From BJGV01 sp965205785 (GTDB taxonomy: Bacteria; Pseudomonadota; Gammaproteobacteria; Burkholderiales; Nitrosomonadaceae): a stretch of 64,000 bases of DNA. Below, piece after piece: positions 19,908-29,404 of the stretch. The notes under the pieces are model-generated. The model was given only the letters and a program-made list of their open reading frames with translations. It did not search any database and was not told the DNA's origin. Location: positions 1,178,001 through 1,242,000 of the forward strand of contig OZ242188.1 of the NCBI GenBank assembly GCA_965205785.1. The letters are read 5' to 3'. A program made the position numbers and the translations under genes. Numbering within the stretch: the stretch's first letter is position 1; each line of letters opens with the position of its first letter.

Positions 19908-20723
19908 CTATTTTTGACAACTTGGGCAATAAAAACTTGAGCGTTGCCCTAGTTTAATTTGCCTGATGATATTTCCACATTTTTGACACGGTTTGCCGGT
20001 GTGTTTATACACCCAATACTGTTGTTGGAAATACCCAGGGTTATTATCACTATTGACAAAATCACGTATGCTGCTACCACCCGCATTGATAGCAATTTTA
20101 AGTGTCTTTTTTATAACAATAACTAGCTTTTCATATCGGTTTAGACCTATTTTACATGCTGCAACTCTTGGGTTAATGCCGGCCTGGAATAAAGCTTCAT
20201 TCGCATAAATGTTACCTACACCGACTACGACACGGTTATTCATTAGAGTTTCTTTTATACTGGCGTTCCGACTACGTGTATTTTTATATAGGAAGGCTCC
20301 ATTAAAAGTACTCTTAAGCGGTTCGGGCCCAAGATGAGTCAAAAGTGGGTGACATTTGACATCATTCGTTGTCCACAGCACTGCACCAAAACGTCTAGGA
20401 TCTCTTAAGCGCAGGATCATGCTATTATCAAGAGTCAAGTCAAAATGATCATGCTTTTGAGGCGGCGTCTTAATTTGTTGAACTAGCAAGCTCCCCGACA
20501 TTCCTAAATGTAAAATTAGAGTACCTTTGCCACAATCAATAAGAAGATATTTTCCGCGCCGTGTTACTGCACTGATTCTAAGTCCAGGTAATATTCTTTT
20601 AAGATTATTGGGTATCGGCCAGCGTAGACATGGATTACGTACGGTTACATTAGTAATATATTGTTTTACAAGATGGGGCTTAATACCTCGGCAGGTTACT
20701 TCAACTTCAGGTAATTCTGGCAT
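19908..20723 (-). CDS. mutM: Formamidopyrimidine-DNA glycosylase
   Basis: Base-excision repair enzyme removing 8-oxoG and FapyG. I choose the ATG at 20723 because the mature N-terminus must be Pro after Met (MPELPEVEV) with the catalytic Pro2-Glu3; a start six bases upstream would bury it. 271 residues. LRDPRRFGAVLW, GNIYANEALF and a C-terminal zinc finger with two CxxC pairs (CQKCG and CPSC) are intact. GGAATGAGG upstream can serve as ribosome binding site. Confidence 0.96.
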   Translation of the reverse strand: MPELPEVEVTCRGIKPHLVKQYITNVTVRNPCLRWPIPNNLKRILPGLRISAVTRRGKYLLIDCGKGTLILHLGMSGSLLVQQIKTPPQKHDHFDLTLDNSMILRLRDPRRFGAVLWTTNDVKCHPLLTHLGPEPLKSTFNGAFLYKNTRSRNASIKETLMNNRVVVGVGNIYANEALFQAGINPRVAACKIGLNRYEKLVIVIKKTLKIAINAGGSSIRDFVNSDNNPGYFQQQYWVYKHTGKPCQKCGNIIRQIKLGQRSSFYCPSCQK

Positions 20724-20838
20724 CCTCATTCCTATAAAGAAGAATCTATCATGACAGATAGGTATTAAAACAATCTTTGGCTATACATACTAATTTTCTT
20801 TGTATATATAACTTACAAGAATTAGTATTGAAACAGAG

Positions 20839-22200
20839 CTATTTTCTTCTTCTTTTTCGTCGCCACCATACAGTTAAACCTCCTGCAAAAAAGAATATAG
20901 GAAGAACAATAAGAAAGCTGGTAGCAATTAGAGTTAAAGCAGATTTATTTAAAGACAGGTTACTGTCAAGAGTGGCTTGGGGTTGGATTGTGATTAGATT
21001 TTCATCGTTTACAAGCCAGTTGATAAGGTTGATTCCAAAGCTTAAATTACTGCCATTACCTAGATAAGTATTAGAAAGAAAATGTCCGCTACCAATGATA
21101 ACAATATGTTGTTCTCGGTCTTGCAGGGTACGACTAAGTGCAGCGGCAATACTAATTGGGCCGGCCACATCATACATTTTATCAAAACTAATATTGTCTT
21201 CTAATTTGCCTGTTTCTACCCATCCATTTTGAGCGACTTCTATTAAAGAAACATTTTTCCACTCGTCTCTTTCATTGAAACTTATCTGGCGAGCAAAGGG
21301 GAAAACTGTAATATTACTGAAGTTACGTGTTATTGGGTGTTGTCCATAATTTGCACCTAAGGCAAATGTAATAGGTGCTTTTAATTGTTGTGCCTGAGGG
21401 TCTACAACTACCCCCGGCGTAAGTATTAATCCAAGTCTTTCTGCTAATGGTTGCAACCCGTGCAACGATTCCTGGTCGATTAACCACAATAGGTTGCCTC
21501 CACGATCAATATAAGTAAGTATTTTGTCGATTTCACCTTTTAGCAGATCAACTTGAGGAGAGGCAATAACCAGTATATTTGCGTTGGTTGGCACATCTTG
21601 AGCAATCGCCAGATTAAGTGAACCAAATTTTAAACCTTTTGTAGTCAGCTGCTTTCCAAACTCGCCCAAATCATGATTAGCACGGCCATCGAGTTTTCGT
21701 TCACCATGACCACTAAGATTCATTATCAGTTTTTCACCAGAGCGAAGAAGTCGTATCAGTAAGTTGGTGAACACTTGCTCATTGACTATAGTTAAATGTT
21801 CACTTCGCCCATTAAAAGCTACTACCATTTCACCATTAACACTGATTCCTGCTTTTTGGGAGGTATCCGGAAACTCTGTAGGATCAATAAATGTAAATAC
21901 TAAATTAGGCTTAATTCGTTGATAGAGAATAAGGAAGTCACTAATGATTTTTCGAATATCGCCTAACCGTACATCTTGAGATTTGGCATAAATTGTGACA
22001 GTAATCGGACCTTTCATCTTTTGAAGCACTTCTACACTTGCCTGGCTCAATGTATTGCGTCCATTCTGGCTAATATCCCATTGAATACGGTGCTCTCGTC
22101 CTGGGTATCCTAGTAAAAAAATTAATACTAATAGTAGTAGTATAAAAATACTGTTTTGTATTAATAGGCGAACACGTAATTTTTTATTAGCCGTAATCAT
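20839..22200 (-). CDS. GldG-like substrate/auxiliary subunit of an ABC exporter
   Basis: 453 residues: one N-terminal transmembrane helix (about residues 12-30), a large periplasmic part resembling ABC-type uncharacterised transport (GldG) domains with QNGRNTLSQASVEVLQKMKGP, NILVIASPQVDLLKGEIDKI and GGNLLWLIDQESLHGL, and a C-terminal helix followed by WWRRKRRRK. It is the third gene of an ATPase-permease-GldG operon. Substrate unknown. Confidence 0.85.
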   Translation of the reverse strand: MITANKKLRVRLLIQNSIFILLLLVLIFLLGYPGREHRIQWDISQNGRNTLSQASVEVLQKMKGPITVTIYAKSQDVRLGDIRKIISDFLILYQRIKPNLVFTFIDPTEFPDTSQKAGISVNGEMVVAFNGRSEHLTIVNEQVFTNLLIRLLRSGEKLIMNLSGHGERKLDGRANHDLGEFGKQLTTKGLKFGSLNLAIAQDVPTNANILVIASPQVDLLKGEIDKILTYIDRGGNLLWLIDQESLHGLQPLAERLGLILTPGVVVDPQAQQLKAPITFALGANYGQHPITRNFSNITVFPFARQISFNERDEWKNVSLIEVAQNGWVETGKLEDNISFDKMYDVAGPISIAAALSRTLQDREQHIVIIGSGHFLSNTYLGNGSNLSFGINLINWLVNDENLITIQPQATLDSNLSLNKSALTLIATSFLIVLPIFFFAGGLTVWWRRKRRRK

Positions 22201-22221
22201 TTAATTTTAATCGTCCGTTTC

Positions 22222-22965
22222 TTAACCACGAAGGCGTTCTCCATCTAATCTACGGATAGATAGAACTAAAAAGGTGAATGTAAACAGTACAAAATATAAA
22301 AGATCAAATGTGTCGATTATGCCCCGATTAAAGTTCTCATAATGTTTAAGAATGGAAAAATCTTGTGCGATACTATTTGAGTTATTAATGGTGACATCTA
22401 ATGCCCATAGACTAAGTAATGCTCCGAGTGTTCCAGCAGCTGCAACTGCTGGTTGTACGGTGAGACAGGAGATATATAGCCCCAGAGAGGCAAAACAAGT
22501 AGTTATAAGAAATAATCCGACTACGTTACTTAACAATAAGCCAAAGTCTAATGTGCCACCTGCTAAGAGTGAGATTGATAACGTTATAACCAGAGCAATT
22601 ACTGCTGAGAAGAAAACCATTATTCCTAGAAATTTACCCATCACAATATCTGTCATGGAAATTGGTGCTGAAATGAGAAAAGTCATGGTGTGATTATGGC
22701 GTTCTTCTGCTATTAGTCGCATGGTAAAGAGTGGAGTAACCATTAGTAATACCATTGCAGCCGTGCCAAATAAAGGTGTAATAATAATTTCAGTAACTCC
22801 TGGCGGATTGGCAAGTTGTATTAATTGTGGTTGTATTTTAAGGAAGGCGTCTAGACCACCAAGAAAAATCCACGCTAGAACTAATTGAACCAGAGCGAGT
22901 AAAATCCATGCTAGTGACGAGGTGAACAGGCTTTTTAATTCTTTATGAGCTATGGTAAGTATCAT
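22222..22965 (-). CDS. ABC-2 type permease (GldF-like)
   Basis: 247 residues, about six transmembrane helices, starting MILTIAHKELKSLFTSSLAWI and with the MTPLFTMRLIAEERHNHTMTFLISAPISMTDIVMGK segment that is characteristic of GldF-type ABC-2 permeases. It sits four bases after the ATPase gene and 21 bases before the GldG-like gene, clearly one operon. Confidence 0.88.
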   Translation of the reverse strand: MILTIAHKELKSLFTSSLAWILLALVQLVLAWIFLGGLDAFLKIQPQLIQLANPPGVTEIIITPLFGTAAMVLLMVTPLFTMRLIAEERHNHTMTFLISAPISMTDIVMGKFLGIMVFFSAVIALVITLSISLLAGGTLDFGLLLSNVVGLFLITTCFASLGLYISCLTVQPAVAAAGTLGALLSLWALDVTINNSNSIAQDFSILKHYENFNRGIIDTFDLLYFVLFTFTFLVLSIRRLDGERLRG

Positions 22966-22969
22966 AAGA

Positions 22970-23722
22970 CTATATTTCTTCAGAAGATTTATTATTTAGA
23001 GTAAGCTGCGAAAATATTTCATCCAAACCAATTCCCTTTTCTTTTAGTCCAGATAGTGAGTCGTTAAGTACCATTTGTCCCTGGTGCATAATTTGGACTC
23101 GATCACATACGTTTGTGACTTCAGACAGTATATGAGTAGAAAGAATCACGCTTCTATTTGTACCTAGATTACGGATTAGAGAAAGAATCTCTCTCATCTG
23201 ATTAGGGTCAAGACCTACAGTGGGCTCATCAAGAATAATTACATCAGGATTATGAATTATGGCTTGAGCAATTCCTACTCGTTGCTTATAGCCCTTTGAT
23301 AGAGTGCTAATTAAAGAGTTTCCTATATCTTCTATTCCACATTGTAGCTTTACTTCATCCAATGCAGAACTTATGTTAGTGTTGTTGACCCGATGTAGTT
23401 TTGCGGCAAGTAGGAGGTACTCATTGACAGTTAATTCGTGGTACAGAGGTGGTGTTTCGGGAAGATACCCGATGTGTAATTTGGCAGCACCTGGTTTGTT
23501 CAGTAGATCTATACCACAAATTTCGATACTACCGCTGCTTGGAGCAAGGTTACCAGTAAGCATGCGCATAGTAGTAGTTTTACCGGCACCATTGGGACCA
23601 AGAAATCCCAGTACTTCGCCATGCTTTAATTCTAGGTTGATTCCTTTGACAGCGGGATAGGAGCCAAAGTCTCTACTTAGATTACGGGCAGAGATGGTTT
23701 GCATGAGAATGTTATCAGTCAT
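22970..23722 (-). CDS. ABC transporter ATP-binding protein (GldA-like)
   Basis: 250 residues. Walker A is GPNGAGKTTT, the signature motif is STLSKGYKQRVGIAQA, Walker B is VIILDEPTVGLDP and the switch His is in LSTHILSEV. It energises the adjacent permease. In Bacteroidetes GldA/F/G serve gliding; in proteobacteria the same trio occurs without gliding and its cargo is unknown. Confidence 0.93.
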   Translation of the reverse strand: MTDNILMQTISARNLSRDFGSYPAVKGINLELKHGEVLGFLGPNGAGKTTTMRMLTGNLAPSSGSIEICGIDLLNKPGAAKLHIGYLPETPPLYHELTVNEYLLLAAKLHRVNNTNISSALDEVKLQCGIEDIGNSLISTLSKGYKQRVGIAQAIIHNPDVIILDEPTVGLDPNQMREILSLIRNLGTNRSVILSTHILSEVTNVCDRVQIMHQGQMVLNDSLSGLKEKGIGLDEIFSQLTLNNKSSEEI

Positions 23723-23984
23723 TAGCGTATATTTCTCTAAGAAATAATTTATGAAAATACATTATGTTGCATATTTGTAACCTATAGTGTCTTATTATTT
23801 AAGTATTAGATAAGTTAATTTAGATTTTTAGGCTTGTAGTAATAGCAGAAAAAAGAGGAAAATTGTAATGAAACCTTCAAACCTACCTGGAGTCTACTTG
23901 TTATGAAGGTAAAATATACCTAATATATGGGTTGCATTAAAGTCTGCCTATGTAACTTAATAATGATTATTGCTGGATTTATAC

Positions 23985-25730
23985 ATGAATTCTAGATTTT
24001 TTGGTTTACTGTTGCCCTTTTGCCTTGTTGCTTGTGTACAGCTTCCAGAGAAGGCTGTGGTTGGGGTAGATAAGCAGAAAGAACATAAAAGTGAAACCAC
24101 ACAGTTAGAACAAAAAAATGAGATTGGACAGTTAGAGTTACCTAAGCAAGATTTAACTGCTCCCATGTTGTTTGATTTTTTAATGGGAGAGACAGCCTTA
24201 CAACGAGGAGATCGTGATGTCGCATCAGAAAGTTATCTCAGATTGGCAAAGACTACCCGAGATCCGCGTGTGGCACAGCGTGCAACTGAGGTAGCACTTC
24301 TTGCACGAAAGCCTGCACAGGCCTTGAACGCAGCAAAGCTTTGGGTAGAGCTTGATTCAAACTCAGTAATTGCACACCAGACTATAGCAGCACTATTAGT
24401 AAGTAACGACAGGTTAGATGAAGCTCAGATTCATCTGGATAGGCTGTTAGGTTTGGAAGATAATCCTGGTAAATTTTTCATGCAGTTGAACAATTTGTTA
24501 GTACGTCATGCTGACAAGACTGAAACGCTTCAACTTGTGCAGCAATTTGCTGAATCCTATCCTGAAATACCCGAAGCTCATTTTGCTATAGCACAAGCAG
24601 CATCACTAGCGGGTCAATTTGAGACAGCGAAGCAACAGATGAAGTTAGTACTAGCTTTGCGTCCGGACTGGGAGATGGCTGCAATTTATAATGGGCGAAT
24701 ATTGCATCGGATTTCAAGTACAAGTGCGATAGAATTTTATGAGAATTATCTTAAGACTTATCCCAAGGCCAATAAAACACGTATTACATTTGCTCGGATG
24801 CTAGTTGCAGAAAAAAAATATATCTTGGCTCGAGGTCAGTTCCAACAGCTTCTGGCGCATAGCCCGAGAAACGCAAATGTTGCTCTGGCTGTAGGATTAC
24901 TTTCTATGGAGCTGCGCGATTTTGACGCCGCTGAGGAGAGTTTTAAGAAAGCACTAGAATTTGGTTACAAAGATTTAAATACAATACGTTTTTATCTGGC
25001 CAGTATATATGAGAAAACCAATCGTTTTGATAAGGCCATAGAATCATTTCGTTCAGTGGTTAGAGGCAATCAGTTTCTTCCCGCACAGATTAGATATGCT
25101 TATTTGCTTTATAAGCAAGGAGAGCTGAATAAAGCTCGTAAGCATTTACAACAGTTGCCAGTAAAGAACGATCAACAACGGGCCCATCTGATAGTCACCG
25201 AAGCAGAATTTCTACGTGAAGCAGGTGCTCACCAAAAGGTATTTGACTTACTCAGTAATGGTCTTAAGAAGCTGCCCGATTATCCAGAATTACTATACGA
25301 TCGTGCTATGGCGGCAGAAAAAATTGGCAAGCCAGATATTCTGGAAAAAGATTTACGTAAATTAATTCAATTAAAACCAGATCATGCTCATGCACACAAT
25401 GCGCTTGGCTATAGTTTTGCGGAACATGGAAATCGTTTGCCTGAGGCGCTGGAACTGATTGAGAAAGCTATTAAACTATCTCCAGAGGATCCATACATTA
25501 TAGACAGTTTAGGTTGGGTGCATTATCGCATGGGTAATCTCAATAAGGGTGTAAGCTATATTAAGCAGGCTTTCGTGATTAAACCTGACCCAGAAATTGC
25601 TGCTCATTTAGGCGAGGTTCTATGGATGCAGGGAACGAAAGAAGAGGCAAAAGAGGTTTGGCGTTCCACTATTAAAAGCCATCCAGACAATGAAGTGTTA
25701 CTCAATACTATGAAGAGATTCATGCATTAG
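23985..25730 (+). CDS. TPR-repeat outer-membrane-type lipoprotein
   Basis: From the ATG at 23985 the protein (581 residues) begins with a lipoprotein signal and lipobox LVAC (Cys17). The rest is helical repeats of tetratricopeptide type, clearest in the C-terminal half (for example HAHNALGYSFAEHGNRLPEALELIEKAIKLSPEDPYIIDSLGWVHYRMGN). It lies directly upstream of lolB and ispE with 17- and 12-base gaps, the frequent betaproteobacterial order; a scaffold role in the envelope is inferred. Confidence 0.9.
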   Translation: MNSRFFGLLLPFCLVACVQLPEKAVVGVDKQKEHKSETTQLEQKNEIGQLELPKQDLTAPMLFDFLMGETALQRGDRDVASESYLRLAKTTRDPRVAQRATEVALLARKPAQALNAAKLWVELDSNSVIAHQTIAALLVSNDRLDEAQIHLDRLLGLEDNPGKFFMQLNNLLVRHADKTETLQLVQQFAESYPEIPEAHFAIAQAASLAGQFETAKQQMKLVLALRPDWEMAAIYNGRILHRISSTSAIEFYENYLKTYPKANKTRITFARMLVAEKKYILARGQFQQLLAHSPRNANVALAVGLLSMELRDFDAAEESFKKALEFGYKDLNTIRFYLASIYEKTNRFDKAIESFRSVVRGNQFLPAQIRYAYLLYKQGELNKARKHLQQLPVKNDQQRAHLIVTEAEFLREAGAHQKVFDLLSNGLKKLPDYPELLYDRAMAAEKIGKPDILEKDLRKLIQLKPDHAHAHNALGYSFAEHGNRLPEALELIEKAIKLSPEDPYIIDSLGWVHYRMGNLNKGVSYIKQAFVIKPDPEIAAHLGEVLWMQGTKEEAKEVWRSTIKSHPDNEVLLNTMKRFMH

Positions 25731-25747
25731 AGTATAACGTCTGTAGA

Positions 25748-26416
25748 ATGATAAACAATATTGTCGGGATGTATTCTCTATATACGGTACAACTACAAGT
25801 GTCTGGAAGAAGGAAATCATATTTTCTTCTATATCCATTGGTTCTTTTTATATCTTCTTTGCTTGTCGGTTGCGCATCATTTGTCTTTAAACCCCCTGTA
25901 GTAGAAACAAGCATAATTAAGCCAGGAGAAGTTACATCATCTGTAAATTTTGAACTTATGGGTAGAGTTTCAGCAAAAGGTGGGGATCAGGGTTTTTCTG
26001 GTGGGGTGCGCTGGAGCCATACTAGTACTGATGATAACATTCATCTTCTCTCCCCATTCGGGCAAATAGTGGCGCAGATAAATAGTAATAAAGATATAGT
26101 TGTACTTACAACTTCAAAACATAAGATTTATCGTGCTGCAAATGTAGAGAATCTAACTAAGAAGGTATTAGGGTGGCGGTTACCTCTTTTAGGTCTGCAA
26201 TATTGGGTGCAAGGCGTGAACTCACCAATAACGAGATCAGAGGTAGATAGAGATACAGATGGACGTATCATAGGTATCCGGCAGGATGGATGGGCAATTA
26301 CATATACAGGTTACTTTCCTTCACAAATAACCCAAACAGCACGTCCCAGAGTACTAGTATTAAATCGAAGTAACCTTAAAATTAAATTAGTGATAGATAA
26401 CTGGGAGACTAAATAG
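25748..26416 (+). CDS. lolB: Outer-membrane lipoprotein insertase LolB
   Basis: LolB receives lipoproteins from LolA and inserts them in the outer membrane. The 222-residue frame has a lipobox LLVGC (Cys42 counted from the listed ATG) and the family motifs FELMGRVSAKGGDQGFSGGVRWSH, LLSPFGQIVAQI and LPLLGLQYWVQG. The long n-region suggests that an internal Met (25769) could be the real start. Operon with the TPR gene and ispE. Confidence 0.92.
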   Translation: MINNIVGMYSLYTVQLQVSGRRKSYFLLYPLVLFISSLLVGCASFVFKPPVVETSIIKPGEVTSSVNFELMGRVSAKGGDQGFSGGVRWSHTSTDDNIHLLSPFGQIVAQINSNKDIVVLTTSKHKIYRAANVENLTKKVLGWRLPLLGLQYWVQGVNSPITRSEVDRDTDGRIIGIRQDGWAITYTGYFPSQITQTARPRVLVLNRSNLKIKLVIDNWETK

Positions 26417-26428
26417 CTGTTAAATTCG

Positions 26429-27274
26429 ATGAACAAATTTATTTATTCTGCTCCTGCAAAGCTTAACTTGTTCCTACACGTAGTAGGCCGTAGAAGTGAT
26501 GGGTATCATTTATTACAAACAGTTTTTCGTTTTCTTGATTTTTCGGATCAGGTAAAGCTCGTTGTGCGGGATGATGGTAATATCAAATTAAATACTCCTA
26601 TTTCTGGGGTGCCAGCAGAGAAAAATCTGTGTATACAGGCAGCTCAATTGTTACAGAAGGAAAGTGGAGCTTCTCTTGGAGTAGAGATATCTCTGGAAAA
26701 ATTTATTCCAATGGGAGGAGGGCTAGGTGGGGGTAGCTCAGATGCTGCAACTACACTTTTAGCACTTAATCATTTATGGAACCTAAATTGGAGCAGGGAA
26801 AAGCTAATGGATTTAGGCCTGGATCTTGGGGCAGATGTGCCAGTATTCATATTTGGCGAAAATGCCTTCGCTGAGGGGATAGGTGAAAAACTCAAGGCCA
26901 TCTCATTGTTACCTGCCTGGTATCTGATTTTGACACCACCTGTACACGTGCCTACAGCAGAGATCTTTGCCAGTAAAAAATTGACACGAAACACAATTCC
27001 AGTCAAAATACCGCCCTTTTCTGTTGGTCTCGGACATAATGATTTAGAGTCAGTGGTATGCTTAGCATATCCTGAAGTAGCGCGCCATTTAGAATGGCTC
27101 AGGCAACTTGATAGTACTACGATGGTAGCAATGACCGGTTCTGGTGCTTGTGTGTTTGCTGAGTTTGTAACAGAGTCGGCGGCACGAAAGGCTCTTACTA
27201 ATGTTCCTATCGATATGAATGGTTTTGTAGTGCAGGGGCTAGACCGGCATCCCATGCAGGATTTTGCAAGATAG
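26429..27274 (+). CDS. ispE: 4-diphosphocytidyl-2-C-methyl-D-erythritol kinase
   Basis: GHMP kinase of the MEP isoprenoid pathway. 281 residues; the GHMP motif 2 is PMGGGLGGGSSDAA near residue 94, and PAKLNLFLHVVGRRSDGYHLLQT is the typical start. C-terminus MTGSGACVFAEF is intact. The 3' end of this gene appears to have been duplicated together with the downstream tRNA-Gln (see finding). Confidence 0.96.
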   Translation: MNKFIYSAPAKLNLFLHVVGRRSDGYHLLQTVFRFLDFSDQVKLVVRDDGNIKLNTPISGVPAEKNLCIQAAQLLQKESGASLGVEISLEKFIPMGGGLGGGSSDAATTLLALNHLWNLNWSREKLMDLGLDLGADVPVFIFGENAFAEGIGEKLKAISLLPAWYLILTPPVHVPTAEIFASKKLTRNTIPVKIPPFSVGLGHNDLESVVCLAYPEVARHLEWLRQLDSTTMVAMTGSGACVFAEFVTESAARKALTNVPIDMNGFVVQGLDRHPMQDFAR

Positions 27275-27287
27275 TAATTTTAAATTA

Positions 27288-27362
27288 TGGGGAGTCGCCA
27301 AGTGGTAAGGCACTGGGTTTTGATCTCAGCATTCGTAGGTTCGATCCCTACCTCCCCAGCCA
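27288..27362 (+). tRNA. tRNA-Gln(UUG)
   Basis: 75 bases including encoded CCA. Acceptor UGGGGAG pairs with CUCCCCA, the U1-A72 pair typical of tRNA-Gln. The anticodon loop is TTTTGAT, so the anticodon is UUG. D-loop AAGTGGTAAGGC and T-arm GTAGGTTCGATCCCTAC are regular. Confidence 0.97.
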
Positions 27363-27399
27363 TATTAACAGGAGTTAATTGAGAATTTTTGAGGTAGGG

Positions 27400-27449
27400 A
27401 CTGGACAGGCGTTCCGTAAAGACTTTGCGAGAAAGTAATTCGTAATTTA
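27400..27449 (+). repeat. Relic of the ispE 3' end upstream of the second tRNA-Gln
   Basis: The bases ahead of the second tRNA-Gln align with the last codons of ispE and the leader of the first tRNA (27238-27287): CTGGACAGG against CTAGACCGG, GACTTTGCGAGAAAGTAATT against GATTTTGCAAGATAGTAATT, with one gap. This marks a tandem duplication of about 162 bases that copied the ispE tail plus tRNA. Confidence 0.7.
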
Positions 27450-27524
27450 TGGGGAGTCGCCAAGTGGTAAGGCACTGGATTCTGATTCCAGCATTCGTAG
27501 GTTCGATCCCTACCTCCCCAGCCA
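27450..27524 (+). tRNA. tRNA-Gln(CUG)
   Basis: 75 bases including CCA, nearly identical to the upstream tRNA-Gln except in the anticodon arm, where the loop is TTCTGAT, giving anticodon CUG, and the stem CTGGA/TCCAG has compensating changes. It reads CAG, while the first copy reads CAA (and CAG by wobble). Confidence 0.97.
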
Positions 27525-27614
27525 TATGTTAATTAAGAAAATTATGTCCAAGTTACTTTTCAATAAGAAATTGTATAGAGATACTTTTTATTCCACAGCA
27601 TCAAATTTATAATT

Positions 27615-28565
27615 ATGTCTTACGATAGCTTAATGGTTTTCACTGGTACCGCCAATCCTAAACTGGCTCAGGATGTAGTTAGGCATCTTAATATCCATTT
27701 GGGACGTGCAACAGTTGGCCGTTTTAGTGATAGTGAGGTAATGGTTGAGATCCTTGAGAATGTGCGTGGCAAGGACGTCTTTGTATTGCAGTCAACATGC
27801 ATGCCTTCAAATGATAGTTTAATGGAAGTTTTAGTAATGGTGGATGCATTAAAGCGCGCCTCTGCTGGACGTATTACGGCAGCAATTCCTTATTTTGGTT
27901 ATGCACGTCAGGACAGAAGACCCCGTTCAGTAAGAGTACCAATTACAGCAAAAGTTGTAGCAAACATGCTCACTACTGTTGGAATCGACAGACTGCTTAC
28001 AATGGATTTACATTCAGACCAGATTCAAGGTTTCTTTGATATATCTGTGGATAATATTTATGGTATGCCAATTCTGCTTGGAGATGTATGGACTTGCGAT
28101 TACCAGAATTTAATTGTAGTTTCACCCGATGTGGGAGGGGTGATTCGGGCAAGGGAGATGGCAAAACGCTTAGAATGTGATCTTGCGATTATAGATAAGC
28201 GAAGGCCTAAGCCCAATGTTGCTAAAGTAATGAATATTATTGGTGAAGTTAAAGGGCGCACTTGCGTTATTATGGATGATATGGTTGATACCGCTAACAC
28301 TTTGTGTGAAGCGGCTAGGGCATTGAAAGAAGAAGGTGCGCAGAGTGTGGTAGCTTATTGTACTCATCCGGTACTTTCAGGTGACGCTGTTAAGCGTATT
28401 GAGGGTTCTGCACTAGACAAATTGGTAGTTACAGACACAATCCCTCTACGTGATGATGCTAAAGCTTGTGAGCGTATCCAACAGTTGAGTGTAGCCAGTT
28501 TATTGGCAGAAACGATGCTAAGAATTAGTAATGAAGATTCAGTAAGTTCACTGTTTATGGAGTAA
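27615..28565 (+). CDS. prs: Ribose-phosphate pyrophosphokinase
   Basis: Makes PRPP from ribose 5-phosphate and ATP for nucleotide, His and Trp synthesis. 316 residues with FTGTANPKLAQDV, the catalytic flexible loop YARQDRR and the PRPP-binding loop MDDMVDTANT near residue 219. It follows the tRNA-Gln pair and precedes rplY, the conserved proteobacterial order. Confidence 0.97.
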   Translation: MSYDSLMVFTGTANPKLAQDVVRHLNIHLGRATVGRFSDSEVMVEILENVRGKDVFVLQSTCMPSNDSLMEVLVMVDALKRASAGRITAAIPYFGYARQDRRPRSVRVPITAKVVANMLTTVGIDRLLTMDLHSDQIQGFFDISVDNIYGMPILLGDVWTCDYQNLIVVSPDVGGVIRAREMAKRLECDLAIIDKRRPKPNVAKVMNIIGEVKGRTCVIMDDMVDTANTLCEAARALKEEGAQSVVAYCTHPVLSGDAVKRIEGSALDKLVVTDTIPLRDDAKACERIQQLSVASLLAETMLRISNEDSVSSLFME

Positions 28566-28629
28566 AAGTTTAGAGATTCATTTTTCTTGGATTATCTGGT
28601 CGCGGATAATCCCATATTGGAGAAGTATA

Positions 28630-29322
28630 ATGCAGATTGAAATTAGTGCTAATAAGCGAATGTTACAGGGTAAGGGTGCGAGCCGCCGCCTGCGTGGTTG
28701 TGGGAAGGTTCCGGGAATCATATATGGCGGTAAAAATCAAGCGCAAGCTATTGAGCTTGATCACAATAATTTATATCATAAATTAAAACTTGAAGCTTTT
28801 CATGCCTCTATTTTATCTATTGATTTAGGAGGAAAAAAAGAGCAAGTTTTATTACGTGACTTGCAGATGCATCCGTTTAAATTACAGGTACTGCATGTTG
28901 ATTTCCAACGTGTTGATCAGAATAAGAAAATACATATGAAGGTGCCATTGCACTTTATCAATGCTGAGGTTTCACCTGGAGTAAAATTATCTGGAGGCAT
29001 AGTAAGCCATGTATTCACTGAACTAGATATATCTTGCTTACCAAAAGATTTGCCCGAATTTATAGAAGTGGATTTGATAGATTTGGCTGCTAATAACTCA
29101 GTACATTTGAAAGACTTAAAGATGCCTGCCGGAGTTGAAATACCTGCACTGACAAAAGGAGGAAACCCTGCTGTAGCAACAATCGTAATTCCTCGTGCTG
29201 TCGTTTCTGAGGAATCAGCTGTTGAAGAAACAGTGGATGCATCAGAAATTCCTACTTCTGTTCAGAAACAAGAGGAAGATGAAAAGGAAACTGAGAATAA
29301 AGATGCCGGGAAACAGAAGTAA
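28630..29322 (+). CDS. rplY: 50S ribosomal protein L25 (CTC form)
   Basis: 230 residues, so the long Ctc-type form: N-terminal L25 5S-rRNA-binding domain (GKGASRRLRGCGKVPGIIYGG), then the TL5/Ctc beta domain (PLHFINAEVSPGVKLSGG) and an acidic C-terminal tail rich in Glu and Lys. TTGGAG lies about 9 bases before the ATG. Confidence 0.95.
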   Translation: MQIEISANKRMLQGKGASRRLRGCGKVPGIIYGGKNQAQAIELDHNNLYHKLKLEAFHASILSIDLGGKKEQVLLRDLQMHPFKLQVLHVDFQRVDQNKKIHMKVPLHFINAEVSPGVKLSGGIVSHVFTELDISCLPKDLPEFIEVDLIDLAANNSVHLKDLKMPAGVEIPALTKGGNPAVATIVIPRAVVSEESAVEETVDASEIPTSVQKQEEDEKETENKDAGKQK

Positions 29323-29342
29323 TCTTTACTTGAAGCTTATCT

Positions 29343-29376
29343 ACCCGCTGGAGCTAGTCTAGTTCAGCGGGTTTTT
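29343..29376 (+). terminator. Intrinsic terminator after rplY
   Basis: ACCCGCTG pairs with CAGCGGGT over a 14-base loop and is followed by TTTT. It lies 21 bases after the rplY stop and before pth, so prs-rplY transcription ends or is attenuated here. Confidence 0.75.
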
Positions 29377-29404
29377 AATGGATGTTTAATATAGAGTGCT
29401 TCCA

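Noticed and set aside
27280..27525. 81-residue minus-strand frame with a repeated AGEVGIEPTNA motif
   Set aside because: The repeat is the reverse complement of the two tRNA-Gln genes, a well-known false protein.
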